Assembly: GCF_009600315.1 (NCBI RefSeq)
Contig: NZ_WIWC01000026.1
Location: 1-64,000, forward strand
Direction of reading: 5' to 3'
DNA from: Pseudomonas helleri
GTDB taxonomy: Bacteria > Pseudomonadota > Gammaproteobacteria > Pseudomonadales > Pseudomonadaceae
DNA: 64,000 nucleotides
Part shown: in pieces, positions 56,862-64,000 of the stretch
How positions within the stretch are numbered: the stretch's first letter is position 1
Layout of the letters: each line of letters begins with the position of its first letter
Notes under the pieces: generated by a model
What the model was told of the DNA's origin: nothing
The model's input: only the letters and a program-made list of their open reading frames with translations
The model's database searches: none
Position numbers and translations under genes: made by a program

Positions 56862-57857
56862 TCAGGCGCCAGCCTGTATCTCGGCCACAATGGCGCCAGC
56901 GGTGCCGCACAGCGCCGCATCCCACAGCAAGGCGGTGGCCGTCTTCCCCTCAGGGAGGCTGGCACGCAGGCGCAGTAGCGACAGCAAAGGAGCTGCGCTC
57001 GAGTGGTGCGCGCGGGCACCCAATTCGAAATGTCGGTCTTGCGCAATACCCAGTTCGCGGCTGACGCCAAGGGTGAAGCTGTCGCTGAATCCGGCCGGTA
57101 ACACCCAATCGATGTCGCTGGAGCTCAGGCCGGAACGTTCGAGTGCCGTTTGCGCTGCGCTCACTGCCATCGGGTGCAGGCGTTCAGCCTGGGCGGCTGG
57201 TGTCAGTCCCCAGGGATTGTCGATGGCCGCGCCATAGTGCATCGCCGAGGCGCGTAGGGTTCCCCAGCCTGACCCCGCCTGACCGTCGCCCTCCAGCAAG
57301 ATCGCCGCTGCGCCGTCGCCGTACACCACCAGATCACCCCAGGCGCGGAAGAATGGGTAAAGCCACTTATCGGACGCCACCAACAGCACCTTGCCGCCGA
57401 GACTGACCAGCGCTTCGATCATGGTCAGTGCGTTGAACACACCGGCAGTACCCGATTGGCCGATGGCGAAAGGCAATGCTTTGGGCAAACCCAGTGCATG
57501 CTGGATACGGCCTGCGACCGATTCATTAATGCGTTGGTTAAGGGCGGTATTGGTCACCACAATGTGGGTCACCTGTGCCAGCGTTTCTGCCGGAACCTGT
57601 TGACGCAACAGCGCGACCGCTTCCAGTGCAAGGTCGGCGCAGCTTTGCAAAGGAGGCGCTACGGGCAGAGCGATGCTCGCCGTAGGAAGCAGCCGACGCT
57701 CTTCTTCGGCGTCGATCCTGCCTTTGCCACGAGGCATGGAAAAGACCGCCGACTTGTACAGCAGATGGCCATAGCCGATGTTTTTTTCCTGAGCTTGTAC
57801 CGCCCGGAAAGGGGTCGTATCGGGGACGTGAGAAGTGATAGCGCGGATTCGAAGCAT
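56862..57857 (-). CDS. KASIII-like thiolase-fold protein lacking the active-site cysteine
   Basis: A protein of 331 aa with the ketoacyl synthase III fold. Where FabH has the catalytic Cys in an AACAGF context, this protein reads GQSGTAGVF (133-141) with no Cys. The later GARAHHSSAAPLL replaces the usual GNTSSA. It therefore looks non-condensing by itself. In PqsBC one partner of the heterodimer is similarly degenerate, so it may pair with another KASIII of this operon. It lies 36 nt before the fusion gene in transcription order. Confidence 0.82.
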   Translation of the reverse strand: MLRIRAITSHVPDTTPFRAVQAQEKNIGYGHLLYKSAVFSMPRGKGRIDAEEERRLLPTASIALPVAPPLQSCADLALEAVALLRQQVPAETLAQVTHIVVTNTALNQRINESVAGRIQHALGLPKALPFAIGQSGTAGVFNALTMIEALVSLGGKVLLVASDKWLYPFFRAWGDLVVYGDGAAAILLEGDGQAGSGWGTLRASAMHYGAAIDNPWGLTPAAQAERLHPMAVSAAQTALERSGLSSSDIDWVLPAGFSDSFTLGVSRELGIAQDRHFELGARAHHSSAAPLLSLLRLRASLPEGKTATALLWDAALCGTAGAIVAEIQAGA

Positions 57858-57861
57858 GAGG

Positions 57862-59436
57862 CTATTCCGTGACCGTAATTGAGGTGGAGAAAAACTCGGA
57901 AAACTGTTGCTTCAACTGTTTTCGGTCGATCTTGCCGTTCGGATTGCGCGGTAAAGGTGAGTCATGGAATGACACATGCAGCGGCACCATATAGGTCGGC
58001 AATTTGTCCCTGCACAGCTTGATCAGTGCCTGGGCGGTGGTCTGCATGTGCGGGTGGGCGAACAGGCTGATGATGATGGCTTCGCCCTGTTGCGGATGCG
58101 GCACACCAAACGCTGCCGCCTCAGTCACGTCATCCACGGCAAACAGGATTTCTTCGACTTCGGTGGGGCTGACGCGATAACCGGAGGTCTTGATCATGTC
58201 GTCGCTGCGCGCAACGAAATACAGAAAATCATCGCTGTCGCGGTAGACGATATCGCCTGACCAGACCGCTGTTTCGGCGCGCGAAATCTGCCGCTCCGGG
58301 TGTAGCCAGGGACGAAAGCGTTGAGCGGTCAGTTCTGGGTCATTCCAGTACCCGAGCGTGACGAACGCCCCCCGGTGTACCAATTCGCCGTGCTCGCCGG
58401 CGTCACATTCGGTGCCGTTGGGGCGCATCACGCGAATATCTGCGTTTGGGACCGCTTTGCCGATGGAGTCGGGCCGCGTGACGGCCGCTTCCGGCGCCAG
58501 GTAGGTCGAGCGGAAAGCCTCGGTCAAGCCGTACATCAGGTACGGCAGCGCATTGGGAAATGCGGTTTTGAGTTTTTCCAGCAAAGGCGGTGGCATATGC
58601 CCGCCGGTATTGGCGAAGCAGCGAATGCGTGCGCCAGCAGGCTGCGGCCATTGCACTGACGCCAGTTGCATCCAGAGGGGCGGCACGCCGGTAATCACGG
58701 TGACGCCATGGGCTTCACAAAACGTCGGGACTTCGTTCGCTTGCAGGAAATCCAGCGGGGCGTAGCAAGCGCCGCTGACCAGCGCCGTGGTTAGCTGACT
58801 GAACCCGGCATCGAAGCTCAGCGGCAACACGCCCAGGATGACGTCATCGGCCCGCAAGCGCAGGTAGTGAGCGACGCTATAGGCGCCAGACACCAGATTA
58901 CGTTGCGACAGCACCACCCCTTTGGGCCGTCCCGTTGAGCCGGAGGTGTACAAAATGGCCGCAGGATCATTGTCTGTGACGGCGGTGTTTGCGTTGAAAA
59001 ACGCCGCATCGCCCAGCGTGTTCAGGGCCTCAGACTGTGGTTTTTCCAGTTGCCAGATATCCAGTTCGATGTCATTCAACGCCGCCTCGATACGTCTGAG
59101 GCGTGCCCCCGTACTGATGAGCAAGCGAGCACCGCTGTCCAGCAGGATATGGCGTACCTGCTGCTCTTTGAGCTGAGGATTGATGGGCACCAGAATCGCA
59201 CCCCGGGCATTGATCGCCAGGAACATGACGACGGTTTCGTACTGCTTGCCCGTATAGACAGCAACGCGTTCGCCCGCTCGCACGCCGCTATCGGCCAGCC
59301 TCTTTGCCGCCCGGCGCACGTCCTCCAGCAGTTCGGAATAAGTCGCCAGCTTTGCGCCTTGCGCGAACGCACGGCGGTCGCCATGGTGTTGGGCGCTGTC
59401 TTTCAACAGGTCGTACAAACTGATGTGGGCGGTCAT
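57862..59436 (-). CDS. AMP-forming acyl/aminoacyl ligase
   Basis: A 524-aa ANL-superfamily adenylating enzyme. The phosphate loop YTSGSTGRPKG is at 163-173, the A5 motif is MYGLTEAFRST, the A7-A8 hinge is SGDIVYRDSDD...RSDDMIKTSGYRVSP, and the catalytic Lys502 lies in NGKIDRK. It activates a carboxylic or amino acid as AMP ester and transfers it to CoA or a carrier protein. The ligase and the adjacent decarboxylase recall pairs in exosortase loci and in butirosin synthesis, but no exosortase is present. Confidence 0.88.
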   Translation of the reverse strand: MTAHISLYDLLKDSAQHHGDRRAFAQGAKLATYSELLEDVRRAAKRLADSGVRAGERVAVYTGKQYETVVMFLAINARGAILVPINPQLKEQQVRHILLDSGARLLISTGARLRRIEAALNDIELDIWQLEKPQSEALNTLGDAAFFNANTAVTDNDPAAILYTSGSTGRPKGVVLSQRNLVSGAYSVAHYLRLRADDVILGVLPLSFDAGFSQLTTALVSGACYAPLDFLQANEVPTFCEAHGVTVITGVPPLWMQLASVQWPQPAGARIRCFANTGGHMPPPLLEKLKTAFPNALPYLMYGLTEAFRSTYLAPEAAVTRPDSIGKAVPNADIRVMRPNGTECDAGEHGELVHRGAFVTLGYWNDPELTAQRFRPWLHPERQISRAETAVWSGDIVYRDSDDFLYFVARSDDMIKTSGYRVSPTEVEEILFAVDDVTEAAAFGVPHPQQGEAIIISLFAHPHMQTTAQALIKLCRDKLPTYMVPLHVSFHDSPLPRNPNGKIDRKQLKQQFSEFFSTSITVTE

Positions 59437-59446
59437 GGTGACGTCC

Positions 59447-60622
59447 CTAGGATTGGTGGATATAGGTGTGTGCCGGGCTCTGCGAGAGAAAAGCGCCGAC
59501 GCTGTACGTCTGGTTATAGGCGCCGCAGTTCTCGAAGATCACCAGATCGCCCACGCTCGGCGGGGCCGACAGGCCATGATTCCAGCCGATTACATCGGCG
59601 CGGCTGCAGGTACTGCCCACGAACTGAATCGGCAACAGGGGCGCGTCAACAGGTGACTGTTGCCGCCGCAGCAGGCGCGGCTGGGCGTAGTGCTTCAACA
59701 TGGATTCGGTTTTGGCCAGCAGGAAGTTGTGGCTCAGGCCACCGTCGCAGACGGCAACGTAGCGCTCACCCAGGGCTTTGACTGAACGCACGCGGGTCAC
59801 GAAAGTGCCTGCGCCAGCGAAGACGCCGCGTCCGGACTCGTGGACGACCTTGAAGTCTTTTTGCAGCGGTGCAATGCGCTGGCGATACGCGTCAAACGTC
59901 TGCGCCTGCCCAGAGAAGTGCTCGGAGAAACCGCCGCCGACGTTAAGAAACTCAACCAGCATGCCCGTGAAGCGTGCTATTTGCGGCGCAAACGCAGCGA
60001 GCGCATGGGCAAGGGCAGCGGCATCGGCACCCTTGTCATCAACGTGAAAACTATTGGAACCCGCAAACGTATGGAGGCCGATGATGGGTACGTTGGCCTG
60101 GGCCAATGCCACAGCCGTCAGCAAGGCGTCGTGGCGACTCATGCCGAAATGGTCTGCCGGGTGTTTGCCCGAGTTGACCAGTTGGCCCGCATTTATGCGC
60201 AATACCGTTTGCGGCGCGGTCTGTTTGCCGATGACGCGAATCAGTCTCTGCGCTTGCTCCAGGCTGTCGATAATGAACGTGCAGCGTGAGGCCAGCGCCG
60301 CGCGCATGAAATCTTCATCCATCGACGGATTGTTCACGTATTTGGGGGTGTTGATGCGACCCGCGACAATGTCGAGTTCGCCTTGGCTGGCCAGCTCCAC
60401 ACCGTCGATGAAGGCGTGGCCGCAACGGATCAACAAATCCAGATTTGGATTGGCCTTGAGCGACACAATCAACGGTGTACCCAAGCGCTCGCGTAAATCA
60501 GCGTACCGTGCCATTACCACGGTGGGGTCCAGTACGTAGCAGGGCGTTTTAAGACTCAGCAGCCATTCTTGGGTCATTGCTTCGTCGCCCCTGACGGGCG
60601 CGCAGGCGGTGGTCATGGTCAT
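59447..60622 (-). CDS. Fold-type III PLP-dependent decarboxylase
   Basis: A protein of 391 aa of the ornithine/diaminopimelate decarboxylase family. PLP Lys56 lies in VSLKANPN, the glycine loop is LNVGGGFSEH, the phosphate-contacting ESGR is in VHESGRGVF, and the inter-subunit Cys is in STCSRADV. The usual HVGS is HTFAGSN. Family members decarboxylate basic amino acids; BtrK does so on a carrier-bound glutamate. Beside the ligase, a carrier- or CoA-bound substrate is plausible. The gene lies 1 nt after the KASIII gene. Confidence 0.87.
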   Translation of the reverse strand: MTMTTACAPVRGDEAMTQEWLLSLKTPCYVLDPTVVMARYADLRERLGTPLIVSLKANPNLDLLIRCGHAFIDGVELASQGELDIVAGRINTPKYVNNPSMDEDFMRAALASRCTFIIDSLEQAQRLIRVIGKQTAPQTVLRINAGQLVNSGKHPADHFGMSRHDALLTAVALAQANVPIIGLHTFAGSNSFHVDDKGADAAALAHALAAFAPQIARFTGMLVEFLNVGGGFSEHFSGQAQTFDAYRQRIAPLQKDFKVVHESGRGVFAGAGTFVTRVRSVKALGERYVAVCDGGLSHNFLLAKTESMLKHYAQPRLLRRQQSPVDAPLLPIQFVGSTCSRADVIGWNHGLSAPPSVGDLVIFENCGAYNQTYSVGAFLSQSPAHTYIHQS

Positions 60623-60623
60623 G

Positions 60624-61601
60624 TCAATTCACCGGATGAAGGGTCAATGCCGAAAAAGAACCGTTGTCCGATTCCGTTATGTTCATCAGGTGCGCCCCGG
60701 CATCGACCTTGCTCAAACCAATGTCCGCCAGGTTGATCGCCAAGTCCGAGCCAAAGGAGTGACCTTTGTGCAGGATGTTGTCGGAGTAGAGCGTGGTGGA
60801 GGGTATCCCCATGGCGTTACAGAAGGCCTTCCAGCCAGAGTGGTTGGAGTTGTAAGGCAAAATGCAGGAGAAATCGCTGAGCGCCATGCCACAGTCGGCC
60901 ACGGCTTCCTTCATGACCTTGCGGGTGTAATGCCACTCCAGATTGAACATCTCCTTTTTCACCGCGTTGTTGGTCACGGAGCCCAGATACCAGCTGCCAT
61001 AGTTGCGCACGGCCGTTGCACCGACCCGGTTGCGCCGGCTGTTACGGGTCACCAGCAAGCACCCCGCGCCATCACTTAATATGCTCGCCTGCAGCACCCG
61101 GTAACGTTCGATAAAGACGCGGTCGGACGACACGATCAGCACCGAATGCAGTTGGTTATGGACATTCATCAAGGCCTTGGCCATCTGAATGGCGACGCTG
61201 ATCGACGAGCAATTGAGCTGTGCGATTGAACCGGCCCAGATTGGCTTTATGCCGAATGCCGTCGCCACTTCCAGCGGCAGACTGCGCGGCGCCGGCGGAA
61301 TGCTGAATAACCCGGTATGAACATGGATCAGCGCACCGATGTCGCTGCCCTTGAAGCCGTGCTCATCTTGCAGGCGAGCGACTGCGCGCTTTGCCAGCTC
61401 GACTTCATCGATGTCCGGTGCCACATGGAAATAACGGCAACCCGCATTGCGGATCATGTCAAAGCGTTCGGCGGGCAACTTGTGGTGCTGAGCCCAGTCA
61501 TTAATATCCTGACGTTCGCCGGGCAATTCGTAAGCGGCGGCTTCAATGCCGATCGTGAAGGGAGCGGGGCTGTTTGTTGCCGCAGTAGTTGGGGGCGTCA
61601 T
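60624..61601 (-). CDS. 3-oxoacyl-ACP synthase III (KASIII)-like condensing enzyme
   Basis: A protein of 325 aa from the ATG at 61601 (MTPPTTAATN), with AGGA 8 nt upstream; the longer frame runs into the diiron gene. The nucleophile Cys131 is kept (QLNCSSIS). At the catalytic His position the usual PHxxN reads PYNSN (Tyr250). A His (His281, KGHSFGSD) stands where FabH has Asn. It may join acyl units or transfer an acyl group with altered chemistry. Confidence 0.85.
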   Translation of the reverse strand: MTPPTTAATNSPAPFTIGIEAAAYELPGERQDINDWAQHHKLPAERFDMIRNAGCRYFHVAPDIDEVELAKRAVARLQDEHGFKGSDIGALIHVHTGLFSIPPAPRSLPLEVATAFGIKPIWAGSIAQLNCSSISVAIQMAKALMNVHNQLHSVLIVSSDRVFIERYRVLQASILSDGAGCLLVTRNSRRNRVGATAVRNYGSWYLGSVTNNAVKKEMFNLEWHYTRKVMKEAVADCGMALSDFSCILPYNSNHSGWKAFCNAMGIPSTTLYSDNILHKGHSFGSDLAINLADIGLSKVDAGAHLMNITESDNGSFSALTLHPVN

Positions 61602-61614
61602 GACTGTATTCCTG

Positions 61615-62604
61615 TTAAGCCGGCATCGGCATGGCGGCGTAGTCCAGCACTTTGAGCTTTTCAAAGGCATCGCTTACACGGGGCGTCAGCAAGCCCATTT
61701 CGCGGATAGTCGGCACCAGCCGCCGGAAAATGGAACGGCGCATGGAGTTGGCCACTTCCGAACTCCTGACCAGATGGCTGCACTCTTTTTTGGATAAGCC
61801 CATCGGCTCCCATATGTCGTCGGCGCACAGGTGTTCGTACAAGGTGTAAGCACCTTCAACCACAAACTCTTCGCGTTCCTTGCGTTCGGTTCCGCTCATT
61901 TCCTTGTACACGCTGCCCAGCGTGATGCGGCCAATGGCGAAGTGGCGCGCCTCATCGCGCTGAATGCGCGTCATCAGGTCTTTGATAAAAGGGTCTTTGG
62001 TGTAGGCGACCATGCTTTGAAACAGTGACAGCGCAATGCCTTCCACCAGCACTTGCATACCGAGGTTGGTCATGTCGAGTTTGTTAGTGGTGATGGTGTC
62101 TTCCAGCAGGCCTTTGAGCGCCTTGCTCATGGGGTAGCTGATGGGCAACTTGTTATTCACCAGGCGACCGAACGCTTCAATATGACGGGCTTCATCGATG
62201 ATTTGCCCGGCGGCACAGAGGCGGGCCGAAAGGCTTTCTTCTGCCACCGCCAGTTTTGATGCGCAAATCAGGGCCGCCTGTTCACCGTGCAGTACCTGTG
62301 ACAGGGTCCAGCCTTGAGAGTGATGGCGAATTTCGGCACGGTTTTGTTCATTCATTTTGTTCCAGACATCGGTGCCGTAGATCAGCAGAGTGCCGTCCGG
62401 CATGCCCAGTGGATTGTCTGGATTGAGCTCGTAGCTCCAATCGATGTCGGTATTGACATCCCATTGGTTGGCTTTGGTTTTCTGATACAGCGCATTCAAG
62501 CTGTCATCGCTGAAATCGTAGGTCTGCGACATATAAGCGTCGACCGAAAAATTCCACTTGATCGACTCGCCATCGTCCACTGTCTGTTTGTGCTCTGTTT
62601 GCAT
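61615..62604 (-). CDS. Ferritin-like diiron oxygenase
   Basis: A protein of 329 aa from the ATG at 62604 (MQTEHKQTVDDGES), preceded by an AGGTG site and 2 nt after the previous stop. Six likely iron ligands are visible: E108, E138, H141 (DEARH), E188, E218 and H221 (DEARH). This pattern fits AurF-type N-oxygenases and related diiron oxygenases or desaturases. In this setting it could oxidise the amine released by the decarboxylase. The exact reaction cannot be read from the sequence. Confidence 0.82.
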   Translation of the reverse strand: MQTEHKQTVDDGESIKWNFSVDAYMSQTYDFSDDSLNALYQKTKANQWDVNTDIDWSYELNPDNPLGMPDGTLLIYGTDVWNKMNEQNRAEIRHHSQGWTLSQVLHGEQAALICASKLAVAEESLSARLCAAGQIIDEARHIEAFGRLVNNKLPISYPMSKALKGLLEDTITTNKLDMTNLGMQVLVEGIALSLFQSMVAYTKDPFIKDLMTRIQRDEARHFAIGRITLGSVYKEMSGTERKEREEFVVEGAYTLYEHLCADDIWEPMGLSKKECSHLVRSSEVANSMRRSIFRRLVPTIREMGLLTPRVSDAFEKLKVLDYAAMPMPA

Positions 62605-62606
62605 GA

Positions 62607-63179
62607 TCACACCTGTTCGTGCGTGCATTTCGGTTGAGAGGCCGTGAACGGCTCATGCTCAGGTGATGGGCACACCTGTGCGGCGAGGTAGTCCAGGTCG
62701 GGTAAGAACCACTCGGTAATGGCTGGCGTTTGCGCGGTATTCCAGGCAGCGAGGTGCAGGAGGTTATCGCCGCCGTCCCACAGGTCGCGGCGAATCTGTT
62801 CGGCGCTGATCCAGACCACCGGCGTCTGTAGCTGGCGCGCCCAGAACAAGGCCTCGTTCCATAAATGCGCGCCCATCGTCACGCGTGGATCGAGCAGGTT
62901 TTTTGGCAGCGCAAGGTCGATGGAAGGCATGCGTACCTGCGCCATGACAAGCGTTTGCTCACCGCAGCTGTCCCAAATGTGCCGGGCCAGCGTCGACAGC
63001 AAGGTGTAGTACTGCGAGTTGTTGACCAGAACAGGCGCGGGGTTGTCGTGTGCGTACACACCTCGGCGTGCGTAGTCTTGCGCCTCGAACAGTGGCAGGT
63101 TGCGAGCTGAACACGGGATCGCCTTGTTGTGATCCGGGTTGCGCTGCAACAGCAGGGAACAACGTTGTGCGCGCTTCAC
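62607..63179 (-). CDS. Unrecognised 190-aa protein of the biosynthetic operon
   Basis: It has 190 aa with a GTG start that overlaps the upstream KASIII-like stop as GTGA. It is soluble, with no signal peptide or membrane segment. Visible features are several Trp residues, a HLWNEALFWARQL helix, and a Cys-containing C-terminal tail (PSPEHEPFTASQPKC). I recognise no family or catalytic motif. Tight coupling to its neighbours on both sides supports a real gene with a pathway role. Confidence 0.75.
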   Translation of the reverse strand: MKRAQRCSLLLQRNPDHNKAIPCSARNLPLFEAQDYARRGVYAHDNPAPVLVNNSQYYTLLSTLARHIWDSCGEQTLVMAQVRMPSIDLALPKNLLDPRVTMGAHLWNEALFWARQLQTPVVWISAEQIRRDLWDGGDNLLHLAAWNTAQTPAITEWFLPDLDYLAAQVCPSPEHEPFTASQPKCTHEQV

Positions 63180-64000
63180 ATTTCACCTTCCAGTGCATAG
63201 TGCAGATCGGGCGCGAGCGTTATCTGAGCAATCGAAAAGTAGCCATTCATTGCCAGCGAAGAAACGATGCAATCGCTGCCGGTGTGCGCGGTACCCGCGC
63301 CCAGTTCGCCCAGTAGCGAAAGCCAGGGGTCGCTGCCGAAGGAATGACCGAATCGTTGATAGTGGTCGCCGTGTACGGACGACGTGTCGAAGCACTTGAA
63401 CAGGGCGCGGCGCGACATTTCCGGGAAAAACGGAACAGCGATGCCTAAGCCAGATCGGCTTTCGGTGAAGCTGCGCAGGTTTCGGCCTAACTGCAGCAGG
63501 GCATTGGCCTGGCTTGCAGTGCCGATGAGCAGCATATTTTTGGGCTCTGGCATCACGTCAATCACTAACGTGCAAATGCCAAAACCGGATTTTCCCCATC
63601 GATTGTTGCCTAACCAATAGGTGAAATTGTGGATGTCGGTATCGACAATCTGCAGTAACAGCCTGCGACGACCGCTGAGCTGAGCCTTGCCCTGGATATA
63701 CCGCAGGATGAAACCCCAGCCTGTGCATTCATAGGCGTTGGTGACCCAGTCAGGACGGCACCCGTAATGGGTGGCTATCGCCTCTTGAAACAAGCCTGCG
63801 TGGGGCGATCCGTCCGCCAAAAACTGTGACAGCACGGTAGAGCTCACCACGTAATCGTCTATAGGGCCTGCGTCGCTCGCATAATGACGAGCCTCATCGC
63901 CTACCCGCTGCCCCAACGCCAACGCTGCATCCTCCAGGCTCACCTGGGGCGACACAAAGGGTGTTTCTGTGCGCCGATAAGCGACCGTGTGGACCCTGAA
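63176..64000 (-). CDS. KASIII-like thiolase-fold protein, partial (5' end beyond the window)
   Basis: Reading is open to the window edge; the first visible residues are FRVHTVAYRRTETPFVSPQV, so the GTG at 63955 is not the start. About 275 residues are seen. The nucleophile Cys is kept in NAYECTGWGF, and the C-terminal FGHSFGSDPWL motif matches the other KASIII of this operon (GHSFGSD). No PHxxN motif is found; the position reads VPFFPEM. It is the first visible gene of the operon, so more genes may lie upstream. Confidence 0.8.
   Translation of the reverse strand, partial: FRVHTVAYRRTETPFVSPQVSLEDAALALGQRVGDEARHYASDAGPIDDYVVSSTVLSQFLADGSPHAGLFQEAIATHYGCRPDWVTNAYECTGWGFILRYIQGKAQLSGRRRLLLQIVDTDIHNFTYWLGNNRWGKSGFGICTLVIDVMPEPKNMLLIGTASQANALLQLGRNLRSFTESRSGLGIAVPFFPEMSRRALFKCFDTSSVHGDHYQRFGHSFGSDPWLSLLGELGAGTAHTGSDCIVSSLAMNGYFSIAQITLAPDLHYALEGEM

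Overview
The window is a Pseudomonas chromosome segment. Its gene order (5S rRNA end, birA, coaX, tRNA-Tyr/Gly/Thr, tRNA-Trp, secE, nusG, rplKAJL, rpoBC, rpsLG, fusA, tuf, the S10, spc and alpha operons, katA, a ferritin gene, uvrA, a YajR-like MFS gene, ssb) is the one known from pseudomonads. The protein sequences and the membrane PQQ glucose dehydrogenase fit a member of the P. fluorescens lineage. That finer placement is inference.

Region 1 (1-33522, all plus strand) is the transcription/translation superlocus. It holds the end of an rRNA operon, four tRNA genes, the secretion/elongation genes secE and nusG, the beta operon, the str operon, and the 27 genes of the S10-spc-alpha block. Several internal terminator hairpins are followed at once by sigma-70-type promoters (before rpsJ, rpsH and rpsM). 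The tuf copy found between tRNA-Thr and tRNA-Trp in P. aeruginosa is absent here, leaving one tuf in the window.

Region 2 (33658-40757) carries stress and DNA-maintenance genes: catalase KatA, a heme-less bacterial ferritin of the FtnA type, UvrA on the minus strand, an MFS exporter with a C-terminal YajR-like tail, and SSB. Region 3 (40836-46164) has the glucose dehydrogenase gene gcd (minus) and an OprB-type sugar porin (plus), divergent. A 921-bp IS5-family (IS427-group) element with a TA duplication sits between them.

Region 4 (46230-64000, all minus strand, running off the window end) is the most interesting part. It is a compact, apparently uncharacterised biosynthetic operon of 15 genes with mostly overlapping or abutting ends. 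In transcription order it encodes a KASIII-like protein (5' end outside the window), a 190-aa orphan, a ferritin-like diiron oxygenase, a KASIII, a fold-type III PLP decarboxylase, an acyl/aminoacyl-AMP ligase, a KASIII-like protein without the usual active-site cysteine, a 1000-aa acyl-CoA dehydrogenase fused to a citrate synthase domain, a methyltransferase, a SyrP/AmbC-like 2-oxoglutarate oxygenase, an ABC exporter pair, a small membrane protein, a D-2-hydroxyacid dehydrogenase and a 2-oxoglutarate-semialdehyde-type dehydrogenase. My inference is that it makes and exports a small molecule built from an activated, decarboxylated amino acid and acyl-thioester units. The product is unknown, and no carrier protein, NRPS or modular PKS lies in the visible part.
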